Notes under the pieces: generated by a model
Seen by the model: only the letters and a program-made list of their open reading frames with translations
What the model was told of the DNA's origin: nothing
Database searches by the model: none
Assembly: GCA_905250115.1 (NCBI GenBank)
Contig: CAJNOI010000015.1
Span: forward strand, 747,283 to 811,282
Reading direction: 5' to 3'
Source of the DNA: Adineta steineri
Lineage: Eukaryota > Rotifera > Eurotatoria > Adinetida > Adinetidae
DNA length: 64,000 nucleotides
Made by a program: the position numbers and the translations under genes
Shown: positions 36,875 to 50,070 of the stretch, piece by piece
Layout of the letters: each line of letters starts with the position of its first letter
Position numbering within the stretch: position 1 is the stretch's first letter

Positions 36875-37679
36875 TTAATTAACACCTGAACATTCTTTTG
36901 GTACTTTAATTATAGTTTTATCTTTAATCTTTGCTTCAAATTGAGTATATGTTTGCGATGAGTTTATACCTAAAATAAATATCGTCAAATAGTATTTATT
37001 TCCATAATATTATAGTTCCTTACCAGTATCTGGTACAGATACACCTACACTCACTGGAATACACAAATCATCACGAGTAACTGTTGTATAAGTAAATGAT
37101 CCTTGGCTTTCTACAAACCATGTATCAGTCATTATTTCTTTGCCATTATATTTCGAAGGATTTGAGTATACATAGGATGCCGATTCTATACAAAAAATAA
37201 TCAAAACATTATTATCACCGATACTCTGATAAAGATTTATATACCTGGTATACATACGACTGGCAGAACCGGTAATGGAGATACTGAACATGTTTTTGCA
37301 GTTTCATTTATTGTATATATTTTTTTCTCGTTGATACTTTGAATAACCCATAACCACCTGTTACTTCCATCCTTTGAAGATACTGATCCACCTTTCATTA
37401 CAAACAAACCATGTTTGCCATCATATGCAACACTATAAGTTCCCTGTCAAGTTAACAAATATTAGTGAAGACGAAAAAACATCTCTCGTAAAGATCTCTT
37501 ACAAATGTCGTTTCTTTTGTTCCATTAGACGATGGCACACTAGTTGACATGCGTAGAATCGCACTATATTGTTTGGTATAACAACAACGTTTTGGTTCAC
37601 TTGTCGGTGATGCGACGGGTTTGCCATTAATACTGCATATAAGAATAGATGAAGTAATGAACACGACGTAATAAAACAT
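36875..37679 (-). CDS. Ependymin-related secreted protein
   Basis: Four exons on the minus strand, 37679-37503, 37443-37245, 37185-37024, 36969-36875; 210 residues. A signal peptide (MFYYVVFITSSILICSING) precedes RCCYTKQYSAILRM, matching the CC..P.Q.SA start of mature ependymins. Later parts include YDGKHGLF, a Cys pair around CSVSPLPVLPVVCIPG, WFVESQGSFTYTTVT and CIPVSV, with conserved Cys spacing. Length is that of the family (about 200-220). Ependymin-related proteins are secreted or lysosomal glycoproteins that bind Ca2+ and lipids; NGT and NETA offer N-glycosylation sites. Which subfamily it belongs to is not clear from inspection. Confidence 0.82.
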
Positions 37680-38696
37680 GGTTTGATAATGATTTGTATT
37701 TAGAAAATTGTAAGAATGACCGAATAAATATTTGTTTTAGATTACACAAAGTAGATTGATGAATGTGATTAGGTTCTTGGGTTTATATACTGATCAATGT
37801 TCTTCGTTCTTATAATAAACGATACTTACCTTCATGTTATCCCACATTAGCGATACGATCGTGGGTGAGAACGTCATTGACTCCCACTGTTATTCATACG
37901 TATTCACTTAAAAGCCTTGAATGACATCAGACTATTTTGAGGTTGTTGTTCGGCTGTATTGATCATCAGTAGAAAACTGAAGAGAGAAAAAATATGATCG
38001 ACATATTAGAATCATGAAATAAGGTATTCTTTGCATTTATTTGACGAAAGGGATCGAAACGAATTATTATTAGAATGATAAGACTCATCATTTATACAAG
38101 AATCAACAGTGTACTTATAACAATTCATTTGACAAAATTGTATATGCTGCAATATATCGTAGTCGGTAATCGATGTTATCATCTGGTATTTATTTTCAAT
38201 TTGTTTAAAAGTTATGAGTAATTTTCTAGACAAATTGATTCATATACCTACACTTAAGTTTCAAGATGAATTATTATCAAAAAATAACAAAATTAATTTA
38301 TTCATCGAATGAATTTTTCTCATATAAAATTATGTATGTTCATTTACATAAACTTATAGTTCATCATTAGATTTATTTATCATATTATTGAAATAAGTTC
38401 ATTTTCATACAAATGCACATATATATATAAACACTTTTGATTCGTTCATCCATCACATTCCGGGGTACATAATTATCTAAGATAATGTATAAATGTATCG
38501 TACATAAATGAAAAGACAAAAAAAGAACACAAAAGATTACTACCAATAACAACAAAAAAAGAAAAAGAAGTGCATATAAGAAATGAATAAATACGCAAAC
38601 GAACGCGTATTTAACAAGAGAGAGAAAACAGGTAATATCTGTATGGAACAACAATAATAATAATAATATTAATCTGACTTGTCAGAAAATAAATGA
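37680..38696. other. Intergenic region
   Basis: Upstream of the ependymin-like gene and downstream of Dishevelled, both on the minus strand. A 73-codon open frame at 38012-38233 (-) has no start context, homology or splice partners I could recognise. Otherwise AT-rich. Confidence 0.45.
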
Positions 38697-41250
38697 CTAG
38701 ATCGTTATTATTGAATTATCTGTTGTACAAGTCGAATTGTTATTCGGACGCTGATGACTTCGTATTGTTGAAAGTGTTGCATTATTATTAGCAAGAAATG
38801 ATGATGGTGTCATACGAATACGACTACTTTCTCCACCTATTAAAAAAGAAAAATCTTTTTGTTCTATTTTTTCTATCACCCTTCAAATATTGGCCATGCA
38901 TCATAATCGAATCATCGAACATAAAATCATTTTCAATTTTAAGTGTAACATTATTCATTATTTTATCTCGATGATTTCATTATGATTTATGACAAGTGAT
39001 TGTTCTATTATAAACACATATGTATTTCTTACTTGATTGGCTTTTAGTTTTCTTATTATATGACGATGTAAGTGATGATGTTGATGCATATAAAACAGGC
39101 ACATTATGTTTATCAAGAAAACCATACGCTGGACGTGCTCCTATTGCATCATAATTAACTGTACTTTCACCTATTGTTAGTTGAGACATTCCATTTATCT
39201 GACTATTATCATCATCATCATTATCATCGTTACCATTATTATCTAGACGTCCAAATACATAATAACATGATTTACTAAAACCACGTGTTAATAAACCAAC
39301 AATTGGATGTCGAATATAACCACGTTCAAGTAATGCACATGCATATTCTTTTGCATCTTGTTTATCAATAAAACCATCAACATGTTTATATAACCAATGT
39401 ACAAGATCCGAGCCAAGAAATGAATTTTTTAAAATTATTTTTAGCCATAAACGATCACGTATATCTAAACCTGATTGTGACTGTTGCATAGCACGACATA
39501 TTGTTTCCATATCAGAATTACGTGTTAAATTTAAATCATAACGATATTCTAATAAATAAATAAATATAAGACACAATCACAAAATCTTTTAATAGGAAGA
39601 TATTAAAAGAAAACTTATGTCGTTCGAAAATAAATTTAGCAATTCTACGTTTGTACTTTTTCTATTTTAGTTTCTTTGACCTCTTTTAATAGTAGTTATC
39701 ACACGTTATGTGTTATTTACTTTTTATACCACTACTATTATGTGGTGAATTTGAAGGAGATGATGATAATGTTGAACTAGCCGCTGGTGGTGGTGAGAGC
39801 GAAGAATGTCGTCGTAAAAGTACGGCATTTGTTTGTGCAACCCATTGACGAGGATCAATTGGTCGTATTGGATCTTGTCGAGCATTATTATTCATTATTA
39901 CTTGATGTGGAAGCGGAAAATAACCATTACTTTCATCATCATCCAATAGACCATTATGATCATTCCATCGTTTAGCGATAACTAATTTTATTGATCTAAA
40001 TATAATATTGAATTTGTTTTAAACAAAAAGAACAATTAATTTCGATTTACTTTGCATCTTTAACAGTTTCACGTAATAAACGTACAGCATCACTGTTTGA
40101 TATATGTTCAAAACTAACATCATTCATCTGCAATATCATATCCCCGGGTTGAATACGACCATCAGCATCCACAGCACCTCTAAATAAAAATTCAATTAGT
40201 CATTCTTTTTATATACAAAAAATATTTTCATAACAATTTTGAGAATTCAATTTTCGATTGATATAAAAGAGTTAACTAACTTCAAGAATCTAAAAAGCAT
40301 ACCCTTTCATAATAGATCCAACTATAATTCCACCATCAGATTCACCAACAACAGTCATACCAAGATATTTAATACGTTCTATACAGGAAAAAAATGTATA
40401 TTTATTGTATTATATTCAATACTAATCGATATATACCTAAACTTAAAACAACAGTAACAACATCCATTGATATTGTTGAATCAGTCATACTGCTCATTGA
40501 TGAAGCCTTTAAAGAAGCCAAAATAAAATTTGTTTTAAATAATTTTATTAATAATTACTCTTTCACGACGATGATGTTGTTGTTGTTGATGATGTCGTCT
40601 TCGTCGTCGTCTTCGATGATAATTGCTACTTGTGTCTGTTGTATTTGTTGTTTCTGTAATTGATGAGAATCTATTGATATAGAAAAAAAATCAATACTAA
40701 TATTAATTGTTTGATTTTAAATTTCTTATTACCGATCATCATCATGATCAATTTGACTAGCGATATCAGTCATTTCCGATGCACTTGTATCACTAGTAAA
40801 AAGTGAATCATCTTGTTGACGATTTCGTCTTCGATAACTTGTATTTGCTGTTGTAGTTGTTATATCATTAGTTGTATCTTGTGCTAAAGTAGCTGGCATA
40901 AGCCACGCAGCGATACGTCCATTAGCTGATGGTAAAATTTGTCGTCGATCAGTTATTTCTTCTCGAATAACACCAAGAACAGGATCAATAGATTTAAAAA
41001 AATATTTATAATTTCTTGTATATGGTTTTGGAATAGCATTTAAGAAATCATCGAGTGTTATTGACATCGATGGTTTATTTAATTTAATTGAGAATGGCTC
41101 ATTAGCATCGTCTCGATTACTGTCAACATAAATGAAAATTTTTGTTATTGCATTTGTTATACTTGTATTTAAATTATTTGTAGATGATGGTGGAAGAGAT
41201 GAACTCGATGATGTTGCTGTAGATAATGTTTGAGGACAGATTTGAGACAT
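38697..41250 (-). CDS. Dishevelled
   Basis: Minus-strand exons 41250-40733, 40670-40559, 40506-40437, 40378-40303, 40179-40051, 39995-39721, 39548-39033, 38836-38697; 611 residues, or 640 if the optional 87-base exon 38966-38880 is used. N-terminal DIX domain ([38 protein letters not shown]), a basic stretch of six Arg then His/Gln (HHRRRRRKQ in vertebrates), PDZ domain ([40 protein letters not shown]), and a DEP domain ([35 protein letters not shown]). It is the cytoplasmic hub of Wnt/beta-catenin and planar polarity signalling: DIX polymerises with Axin, and PDZ and DEP contact Frizzled. The chain is shorter than vertebrate DVL (about 700), mainly because the C-terminal tail is reduced. Confidence 0.96.
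38880..38966 (-). other. Possible optional exon near the 3' end of Dishevelled
   Basis: On the minus strand a fully open 87-base segment (29 codons) lies between a CGAG acceptor and gtgata, with phase 1 at both sides, matching its neighbours. Inclusion would add a segment containing [16 protein letters not shown]. The splice signals are weaker than elsewhere in the gene, so it may be a skipped exon or chance. Confidence 0.35.
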
Positions 41251-42300
41251 CTAAAAAGGAAGAAAATTTCTAAGAGGTCAGTGATCTGATATATGAAAAC
41301 AATTAAGAACGAGAAGAGAAGTAACACAATCAATCGATCTGTCCAATGGCTAGTTCATAGAGAATGCACAATTACAATATATGTTCAATAGATGTCACTG
41401 ATAAGAGTTATCGATATGTTCTTATATAACATAATGAAATAGAGTGGCAATAATTAGTTTTCTTTCTGAATTGTACATCAAAATCCTATGATTTGTTGTA
41501 TAGATTAATCATCTAAATAACACAATTCTTTTATAAATGATGGATAATGTATCAGCACTGTTCAATGTTATAAAAAAATAGATATAAATATATTTCAAGA
41601 GGTGTTGAGTTTAAATATATAAAAGATATATACTGATAATTCATTGGATGAATATTTACTATAGTATATGATTGAGTATCTCGATAAGAAGTCAATGACA
41701 AACTAACATAACTTCGTTAGAATAATGATAACGTTATTCAAATGTTCTCGAATTTATTTCACTAGAAAAGTGAACAGATTTCAAACATAAATCTTCCTTG
41801 AGTGTCAACTATCAAAATCTTATCATTCTAAAAATAGACTATGTACTTACTCCATTTATTCTAAGATGATTTATTTTTGATTATTCAACATCACTATATT
41901 ATTTCGTGAGCTCTTGTAAATATAATGATTATTTATTGATATAAATCTATTTTGATGTTTTTCATTTGCCTACTTGAAAGATGTTATTTACAAATTAGTT
42001 GCTTTTCAATTAAACAGTTTCTTATTATTAATAAGATAAAAAGGCAATTCAAATTTACTTATGAATAAGTAAGTGTAAGCTTATAGTAGCAAAAATATTC
42101 ACTGAATAATTATCAATGAATTAGTAATTTTCAAAGATAGTAGCATAGAAATCTTCTTTTTTTTATTATTCTTTTGTTCTTCCAATGATCCCATAGTTTC
42201 TCGCATCATTTTGTTAACAAATATAACAGTTTTTTGTTTATTCATTTTTCACAACATTATCTTTAATTAAAATATCTGGAAACAAAAAATGAATGTTATT
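41251..42300. other. Intergenic region upstream of Dishevelled
   Basis: AT-rich, no coding frame supported. It should contain the Dishevelled promoter and the 3' UTR of the MTR3-like gene. Confidence 0.45.
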
Positions 42301-43032
42301 TTAAATTGTTTTTCGATTTAAAGCTACTGCTGATTTAAGATCATTTATAACCACTTTACAAATAGCTTTATGTAATACTTGACATTGTTTAACAGCTTCA
42401 TCAGTTAATAGATCAAGTTCATTTGGTGTTGCTTCACCATCAAAAAATAAACATGATACTTGTGCTAAATTTGGCATATAACCTAATGTAAATAATGAAT
42501 TATTTACTTTTAATGATTTTGCAACAACCGTATCATATAATTCTATACATGCATCAATCAAAGCAACTGTAGCTGATAGAATAATAGCTGATAATAAATG
42601 CTGTCCATCATCTTCAATAACATCAATAATAATATCAATTTGTGATTTTGGATATTTATGAAGAAGTATACAAGGTAAAAGTGCTTCTTCAAGACGTGAA
42701 CATAATTCAGCTTCTTCACAATCTTCATCATTATCATATTGTATTAATAATGGATCTACACGTTTTTGACGAGCAAATGGTGAGAATTTTATTGAAGTTT
42801 CAAGTAAACATTTGGAATAGGATTCATCGGATGATGATGATGTTTCACGTGGACCATAAATAGCACATGTAACTTTTGTTGATGATAATTCAATATATGA
42901 TGAACCATTTGCTTGATTTATAAGACTTTTAGATATATAAACTTTTTCATCAGGATTTATTTTTGTTGATTTTGTTAAATCAAGATCAACAGCAAATTGA
43001 AGTGGATCAAAACATTCATCGGGTTGTTCCAT
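42301..43032 (-). CDS. Exosome RNase PH-type subunit, MTR3/EXOSC6-like
   Basis: Single exon, 243 residues. RNase PH fold markers are GSSYIELSSTKVTCAIYGPRE (residues about 43-63), ETSIKFSPFARQ, EEALLPCILLHKYPKSQIDI and a late VALIDACIELYD. The LEEAL..LHKYPKSQ and ALIDA(C/G)IE(L/M)YD patterns fit MTR3 better than RRP41 or RRP46. The catalytic Arg and Asp residues of bacterial RNase PH are not evident, as expected for animal exosome ring subunits, which act structurally to thread RNA to RRP44 and RRP6. Human EXOSC6 is likewise intronless. The next gene, ERI1, is on the same strand 117 bases away. Confidence 0.8.
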   Translation of the reverse strand: MEQPDECFDPLQFAVDLDLTKSTKINPDEKVYISKSLINQANGSSYIELSSTKVTCAIYGPRETSSSSDESYSKCLLETSIKFSPFARQKRVDPLLIQYDNDEDCEEAELCSRLEEALLPCILLHKYPKSQIDIIIDVIEDDGQHLLSAIILSATVALIDACIELYDTVVAKSLKVNNSLFTLGYMPNLAQVSCLFFDGEATPNELDLLTDEAVKQCQVLHKAICKVVINDLKSAVALNRKTI

Positions 43033-43148
43033 TATTTAGTCTGAAACTAAAACAAACGAATAAATTGAACAAAAAATGTAGATATATTTAGTTTTTCTCT
43101 GAGAGTTTTATTGAAGAAAGTATTTTTTTTAACAATAATAAGACATGT

Positions 43149-44608
43149 TTATCTATCTAAAATGACTAAATTATCATTATGTTTTGTTTCGTCTTCATTA
43201 AGATTTTGTAGTTCATGACTAACACTGTTTAAATCAATAAATTTAGGATCTGCTGCACGAATACCATCATTTAATAATAAAACACAACCATCCTATTAAT
43301 TCAAAGAACAAAAATGTATTTAAAATTCTAAATTATTATAAAAGAATTCTATCAAACCTTCATTAATTCAATAGTAATTCGAGCAATATTTATTGAATCA
43401 TCAAGACCTGAATGATTACGACCATCGAACACAAGACCAAGACTTTGTAACATTTTACTAATACCTTATTATCAAAGAATAAAAATAAAAGGATCAAATT
43501 TAGACTATTTTATTTATACCACATCGTTGTACAGCATAAAAACTTGAGAATTCTTTTCGAACATTAATCCATTTTTTAGCCCATCGTGGATATGATATCG
43601 AACTAAAACCACATTGCATTCGAAGAAATTTAGCAAAATCCCATGGACTAAAAAATAATTTAAAAAACTAACAATCGGTATTCTTCTTTTTTTTTGTTTA
43701 TTACCCATCGGTAGCAAAACCACATTTACGTTTATTTGATGATAGAAGATGTCGTTCATTTAACCAAGTTTCAGCATTACGAAGAACTTCAGGAAAAGTA
43801 GGAGCACTATCTACTTGATGCTAAAAAATAAAATATACGTATTTTATTATGATTGAAATGTAAATATTATACATACTTGTTCGATACCAGTTAATTCTGT
43901 ACAAAAATTTGACAAAATAGGATTTATTGTTGGTCGACAATATGACTGAAATTTATCAACCTTAAAATAAAAATTTTTTTTTTTGGAATAATTCTAATAC
44001 AAAACTTACAATCATTCTTTGTTGTACATTGATAAGTACAATAGGAAATTCAATAATTTCATGTGGATAATTATTTCCTTGATTATGATTACATGTTGCT
44101 TCAAAATCCACAACAGCAATATATTCAAAATGTTGTTCAATCATTTGAAATGGATTCTCACATCCAAATGTTAATTGAGCTTTATAATAATGTTTTAAAC
44201 GAAGACGTCGAATTTCAATCTCACCACTAGCTATCACAAACAAATAAATTTTTCAAAAAGAATTTTATGTATTTTTTTATAACTTTGTTGATAATTGTCG
44301 TTTTTGTAATTCATCATTAACTTGATCGGACGTCATACGATTCACTACTCCATTATATTTACTCAAACGTTTTTGACATCCATGATCTGTTATAGGTTTT
44401 TTCAATACATGTGAACTATCAGATAAAAATGGTTTTGCATTTGTATTTCTAATCCAATCAAGATCGTATGTCTAAATTTGAAATTTCAATGAATATTAAA
44501 AACAAAAATATCAAAATAAAGATTTACATGATCTTTTGATGATTTAGACGATTTCTTTGGTGTTATAGATGCATTTTCATTTTGAGTTGTATTGTTTGCT
44601 GATGCCAT
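43149..44608 (-). CDS. 3'-5' exoribonuclease ERI1 (3'hExo)
   Basis: Minus-strand exons 44608-44528, 44471-44284, 44226-44010, 43960-43877, 43820-43705, 43647-43520, 43464-43358, 43292-43149; 354 residues against 349 in human. A SAP domain lies at about 72-108 (MTSDQVNDELQKRQL, then RRLRLKHYYK). A DEDDh exonuclease follows: VVDFEATC holds the first Asp and Glu, FATDGPWDF the second Asp, and HSGLDDSINIARI the His and last Asp. Characteristic ERI1 blocks FQSYCRPTINP and FCTELTGIEQ are present. The enzyme trims histone mRNA stem-loops and 5.8S rRNA and limits siRNA. An upstream in-frame ATG at 44671 exists, but an acceptor-like TTTTGTCAG lies between, so I start at 44608. Confidence 0.94.
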
Positions 44609-46772
44609 TTTAATTAATTTACTTGGAGATATTAATCTGACAAAAGAATAAATCGATTGAATAATTTTCATAAAAAGAAAAACCCACGAACTTATGGATT
44701 CACTTCAGGTAGAATCAAGAAGAGAGAAGAAAAAAACATTATTGGCTTTTTTGTGCATCTATCATTCAGTTAAATATCCAGATGTCACTACTTTCAGACA
44801 CAAAATTAAGAGAACTTTATTTTGATATTAGATCTATATGTATACACATAAAATTTGAAATATTGTATCCATAGATTAACAATTCATATATTTATATATT
44901 CTAACAATAACAATCTTAGAAGATTATAGTAACACGGTAAGATTTAGATTACTTTGAAAAATAAAAGTAATCCTTTTTTTGATACATTCATTATTTAGAT
45001 TAGAAAAAGATTTATTTTATTAGGTTTATACCATTCAAAATATAGACACAATATTCCAAATGTTTCTATCAATGTCGAGAGATATAGGCAGACAAATCTA
45101 TTTATTTTAATCGGTCGTTGGTAAATATCAAGGATTTTCCAGATAATCGATTGACATTTAACGGATATGTTGGAATAAAATTCAAGTGTGATTTGGATAA
45201 ATTATTCTTTGGCTATAGTCATCTTCAAGGATAGATTAAAATGAAGGTTTTTTTTCTTGATCTGTTCGAATGTTAGGTATGTATTTAACATAAAGTAGTG
45301 TTTATTGAGTCTCATGCAAATATTTAGCATATATTTATTGATTAATGAATCAGACTACTAAAATATTTTGTCTAAATAAAGAAGAAAGAAAAAACTAAGT
45401 TCTTATTTAACTAGTTAAGTAGAAAAAATGTTCTTATAATTAGAAAATGTTTTTTTTTGCGATGTTAGCAATGATGATCAACAATCATTTTTCTGCTTAT
45501 GTCAGTAAATATACTGTTTTATATCAGTATTGATCGATCAATTAATTTTTATGTATAGTCCTTTTTTTCATACTAAATAAAAATTTCACAGACGTGCAAG
45601 ATATTTTTTCGTAATTAAAAATGATGTTTTCTTTTTTGTGTTGTTACGTCTAATTCATCGGGCAAAAAAGAAAACGGAAAGCAAAACGGTAATTGACTTT
45701 CTATCTGTGTTTATCAAGTCTATGCTCATTTCAAGAAAAATTACTTGTCAAGTATTTGACAAGGACATAGTGAATTATATACCTAAGTGTTCTTGAATTG
45801 AATGTCAAGAATATCGATAAAGTAGATCTCCAGATAAGGCGTATAGAAATGAATAAAATGATATTTGTCTTTTGTTCCTTTTTTTGTTAAATTTCTTATG
45901 ATTGTTAACAAATCCTTTCATAAAACATTTTACTATTTTATTATGTAATATATATATTTAACTATTATGACAAAGAACAGATATTTATTTGAAATGTTCT
46001 TATGTAAAAATAGTTGTTCGATAGATAAACTAACAGATCTACTTAGATAGGGTGACAGTAGTGAAAGCCTTGTTATCATCATTTCGTCTCGTTGTCAATC
46101 TCATTTGTCTTGTCTTAATGAAGGTCACCTGTATGTCATTTTGCATACCAATTGATGTATATATATGTATATGTATACATGCATTCTTAAACATTATATC
46201 AATTGCTACTATTTATTTATTACTCTGTCAAATGCGTATTTGGTTTCATTTTAAAAACACTTCTTCTGCTCACTTGATTTCTACAATTTATTTGATTAGT
46301 TAAATTTTTTATTCTTTTTTCTTTCTTACCATTCTTCAATGTCATTCAAATGATGATAAATGTATAAATCTATTATGTTTTCAGTCAAAATAAAAATAGA
46401 GGGTAGACTAGGGATGAATTCGTTTTGCATATCATTATATGTTATCGTTTCTCTTTATCGTCACTGTCTCTTTCAGAATAGATTTTTTTTGTATATTGAT
46501 CGCACATGCAATCTCTTGTCATTTTCAATGATATATACAAAACACATACACCATACAGGCAAGTCTAAAGTTTATTTGAGATGACCTTAATACGTATTAA
46601 TGTCTTCATTCTTTCTCCTTTCGACCGGATTTCTCTGAGGAAATCGAACTGCACACCTGTTAATAGTGAATAATGGTCGTTTCCGTTACGAAGATGAATC
46701 TAACTAAAAGGTCAAAGGGCTATGTTGTATACAATAAAGATATAACAATAGTAGTAAGACGGCCTTGTATGG

Positions 46773-46799
46773 TATATATATATATATATATATATATAT
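46773..46799. repeat. TA microsatellite
   Basis: Uninterrupted alternating TA for about 27 bases. Confidence 0.9.
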
Positions 46800-47313
46800 G
46801 GATACATATGTATCTGTTCGACCTCGTAGTTTGCATACCTTGACATGTGACAGACCACATATACAGTTAACATGTACAATCATCACTCAACAATCGACAT
46901 AGCAGGGTCATTACTAATATAAGCTGTTAAGTCAAAGAAGAAGCGACCAAAGCGGACATCTGGCTATAACGGAAATTGAATCTCCTTCTCATTTTCTTTT
47001 CTTCTATACACTTATGATAATTACTGTGAATTGAATAGTTTCTATATAGAAAACTATTGATGGTCATATGTCACTTAATTATTCACAGTAATGACCGGAT
47101 ATTTGTATGATCAATGATTAATAACTTAGAAAGCTCATATTATATTAATGTTATTTTTAAATATCGAAATTAAATATTAATTTCTAGACAACATATCTTT
47201 ATTTTGTCCTTCGTATTGTCACATAGAATTTTGTTGTGGATCTTTCATTAAAACTCATAAGACTGAAGAGCCTCTTTTCGAATAGTTCCCATGTGTCTCA
47301 TACATCTCTCTTT

Positions 47314-47357
47314 CATTCATTCATTCATTCATTTATTTCATTCATTCATTTATTTTA
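47314..47357. repeat. CATT-type microsatellite
   Basis: CATT repeated five times, then interspersed CATT/TATT units. Confidence 0.85.
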
Positions 47358-48952
47358 TTCTTATTAATGTCCTTTCTATAGCTTACGACAACAAATTGTT
47401 TCTCTCTCGGTTCGATTGACGCCGCATCATAGCAAAAAAATATATATCAAGAAGAACCGAGAGGAAATGCTACCATGCAATAACATATAAATGAGACGAA
47501 GGACAGAGAAACAGAAGAGAAAAAAGAAAAAAAAAGAAATCACTGAACGATCTGTAAAGAGACGAAGAAAGAAGAAAAAAAATAGAATCTCTAATGCCAC
47601 CAAATAGGTGACTCATTCTCATGGTATATTCTACGTGCAAAGAGAGAGAGAGAGAGGGAGAGAGAAACAGGAGAAACAAAGATTTTTTATGGGTATGTAA
47701 TCAAAAGAAAAAACGCTTGATGTAACTCCATTTTGTTTCGATGTGGTATATTAATGTATATGAAAGATGTAGTGTTAAAGACATCTTGAAAAGACCAAGA
47801 CAAAAAAAAGTAAGTTAATCGACTGTTACTAATGCTCTCTTTTCTTCTTCTTACTTCGACAAAATGCGATAAACTGATATATGCTTAAAAATTACTCACA
47901 TCTTTAGAACTAGCAGTACACTCATCACTCCATATATATATATTCTCATGTCTTCATTGAACACATATGACAGATTAGGTTACATACGGTATAGAGCACG
48001 TAAAACAAACATAAAACATCCGTTCTCATACAACTAACTGTACATATAACTAACAAACTCTTCTATTTCTTACATTTAGAGAAAGTTGTATAAACATACA
48101 CGATCTAGTTATGATTTCCAGCTTGTACATATTACAATAAATGATGTAGTATAATAAATAGATCGTTATTTCAAGAGAGAGAATATAGACTAGATAATAT
48201 ATTTTTTATTTTATTTTTTTCCTATTCATTTAGTTTTTAAGTATCTCTTATTGTACAGATAACAACTTTTTTCCGGTAGTTATAATAATACTTTGAGAAA
48301 GAAGAAACTTCATCTTGATGAAATAATATATTTTTTTCTCTTCTTTCTCTATACCTTCTGTTTCTTCTTATTTTTGTTGTTGTTGTTGTCATTATTATTA
48401 TTATTATTAATATTATTCTATTAGCCTATTTTGGTCGTAGTTTAGCAACAAATATAAAAATATTCCTTAAAACTTGATTTAAATCAACAAAGATACCTCT
48501 TCATAACATTTATTGCTCTTTTTATGTTTCTCATTATGTTTGTTCCTATCCTTCTAACTATATAATTTGATGTAAAAAATATAAAATGTGACAATAATAA
48601 AGTGTAAGTATTTTAATTGTCACCTGTTTTGCATACATGTTGCATTTCTTCTTATCTGCTTTGCATATTTATGTAGTCATAGTCAATAAAAACTTCCTAT
48701 CGCTACGCTTTCTTGTAAGTTGTTTTGCTATTTTCGATATGATTCTTACATACATTCATCTGTCTTCTATATAATTTTTCATTCTATTGCATACTCTCTC
48801 TCTCTCCCTCTTTTGCTATAAATATAAAAAAATATCCTTTCGATTAACCGAGGAGTGTGTTTTCCATATTTCTTCTTCTTCTTCTTATTGGCGTTGCCGT
48901 CTTCGTCGAGTCATGTCAAGGACATACATTGTCGTCCCTTGAGAAAGAAAAC

Positions 48953-48971
48953 GAGAGAGAGAGAGAGAGAG
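48953..48971. repeat. GA microsatellite
   Basis: About nine GA units in a row. Confidence 0.85.
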
Positions 48972-50070
48972 CCATTTCCGGATTGTAAAAGAAAATTTTT
49001 CTTCTTGATTCTTGAAGTTTTCTTTATTCTACTATTCATTAAGATGATGTATAAGAAAGGTATAAGCATCATATTCGAAAAAAATATGTATATCAATCAT
49101 ATTTTTGATAGGTTCTTTTCAATAATATATAACATTTTTATATAAGAAACCTGATGTAAGATGACATATCTTAATCTAATATAGTATGTCTGATAATTCA
49201 TTATTTTTTGTCTACTGAGAACATAATGTATTTCACATATATATATATATATATTGTACATATAATAGAGTCCGTCAGTGGCTATTACGCGTGTCTACTT
49301 GTCTGTCTATATCAATCTCTCGGTCAGCGAATAGTATATTGATAAAAGACAGTAGAAATAGTATACCCTAAGGGAGTAGTAGTAGTAGTGTTCTTATTTA
49401 ATTGCCAGTATATACATCAGCAAGTTCATTGCTCTACTTATATATAATATTAAAAAAATTCGTTAATAGAAGGGGGAGGAAGAGGAGGAGAATAAGAAGA
49501 GGAAGAAGAAGGAACCTTGTAGTGTCTCAATGATGACGAATATTGACTAGTGGAATAATAGCTTAACTTTTGTACACAGAAATAACACAACTGTGCCTTT
49601 AGTTCATGCAAGTTACACATCTGTCGCTCGTAGAAATAAAGACTGTAGGCACATGCACAACTATGTTTATACAAGCACAAGAGAATGATTTGGGGATGAG
49701 AATATGAAGATGAAGAAGAAAAAGAAGAAGAAGAAGACGAAGAAGAAGAAGAAAAAAGCAGGATATGATTACAAAATTAAATAACCATTCTGTATCTCTT
49801 TTATCATTTTGTATAGAATAGCATACAACTCTCTCTTTCTCAATTGCAGCAGCTGAAGAAAGATGAAACGAACCGTATACTGAGCAAGCAAGATAGAGAG
49901 ACTATAATAAATATAAAGGAAAGCGAGAAAAAAAACGAGATTACCAAATACTGTACGATGTAATTATGATCAAACACTTGTGTGCTTTTATCATAGAGAA
50001 TACATCTGTTTCGATGACATAAATATGAGCTATTATATCTATTTTAGATTTGATATAAAAGAAGAATAGG

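Larger units (their letters stand above)
44609..50070. other. 5.5-kb gene-poor region
   Basis: The largest non-coding interval here. It contains many short T- or A-rich open frames but none with recognisable content. Simple repeats include TA (46773-46799), CATT (47314-47357), GA (47641-47667 and 48953-48971) and TA (49238-49255), and purine tracts near 49700-49757. It ends with an acceptor-like TATTTTAG (50041-50048) just before the start of the next gene, so part may be promoter and 5' UTR intron. Confidence 0.5.

Noticed and set aside
38012..38233. 73-codon open frame on the minus strand between Dishevelled and the ependymin-like gene
   Set aside because: Short, no recognisable family, no supported start context or flanking exons.
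47401..47440. GGTTCGATTG resembling a tRNA B box
   Set aside because: No A box or cloverleaf could be built around it.
47470..47679. 69-codon Ser/Leu/Phe-rich frame on the minus strand
   Set aside because: Encoded by purine-rich simple sequence including a GA repeat.
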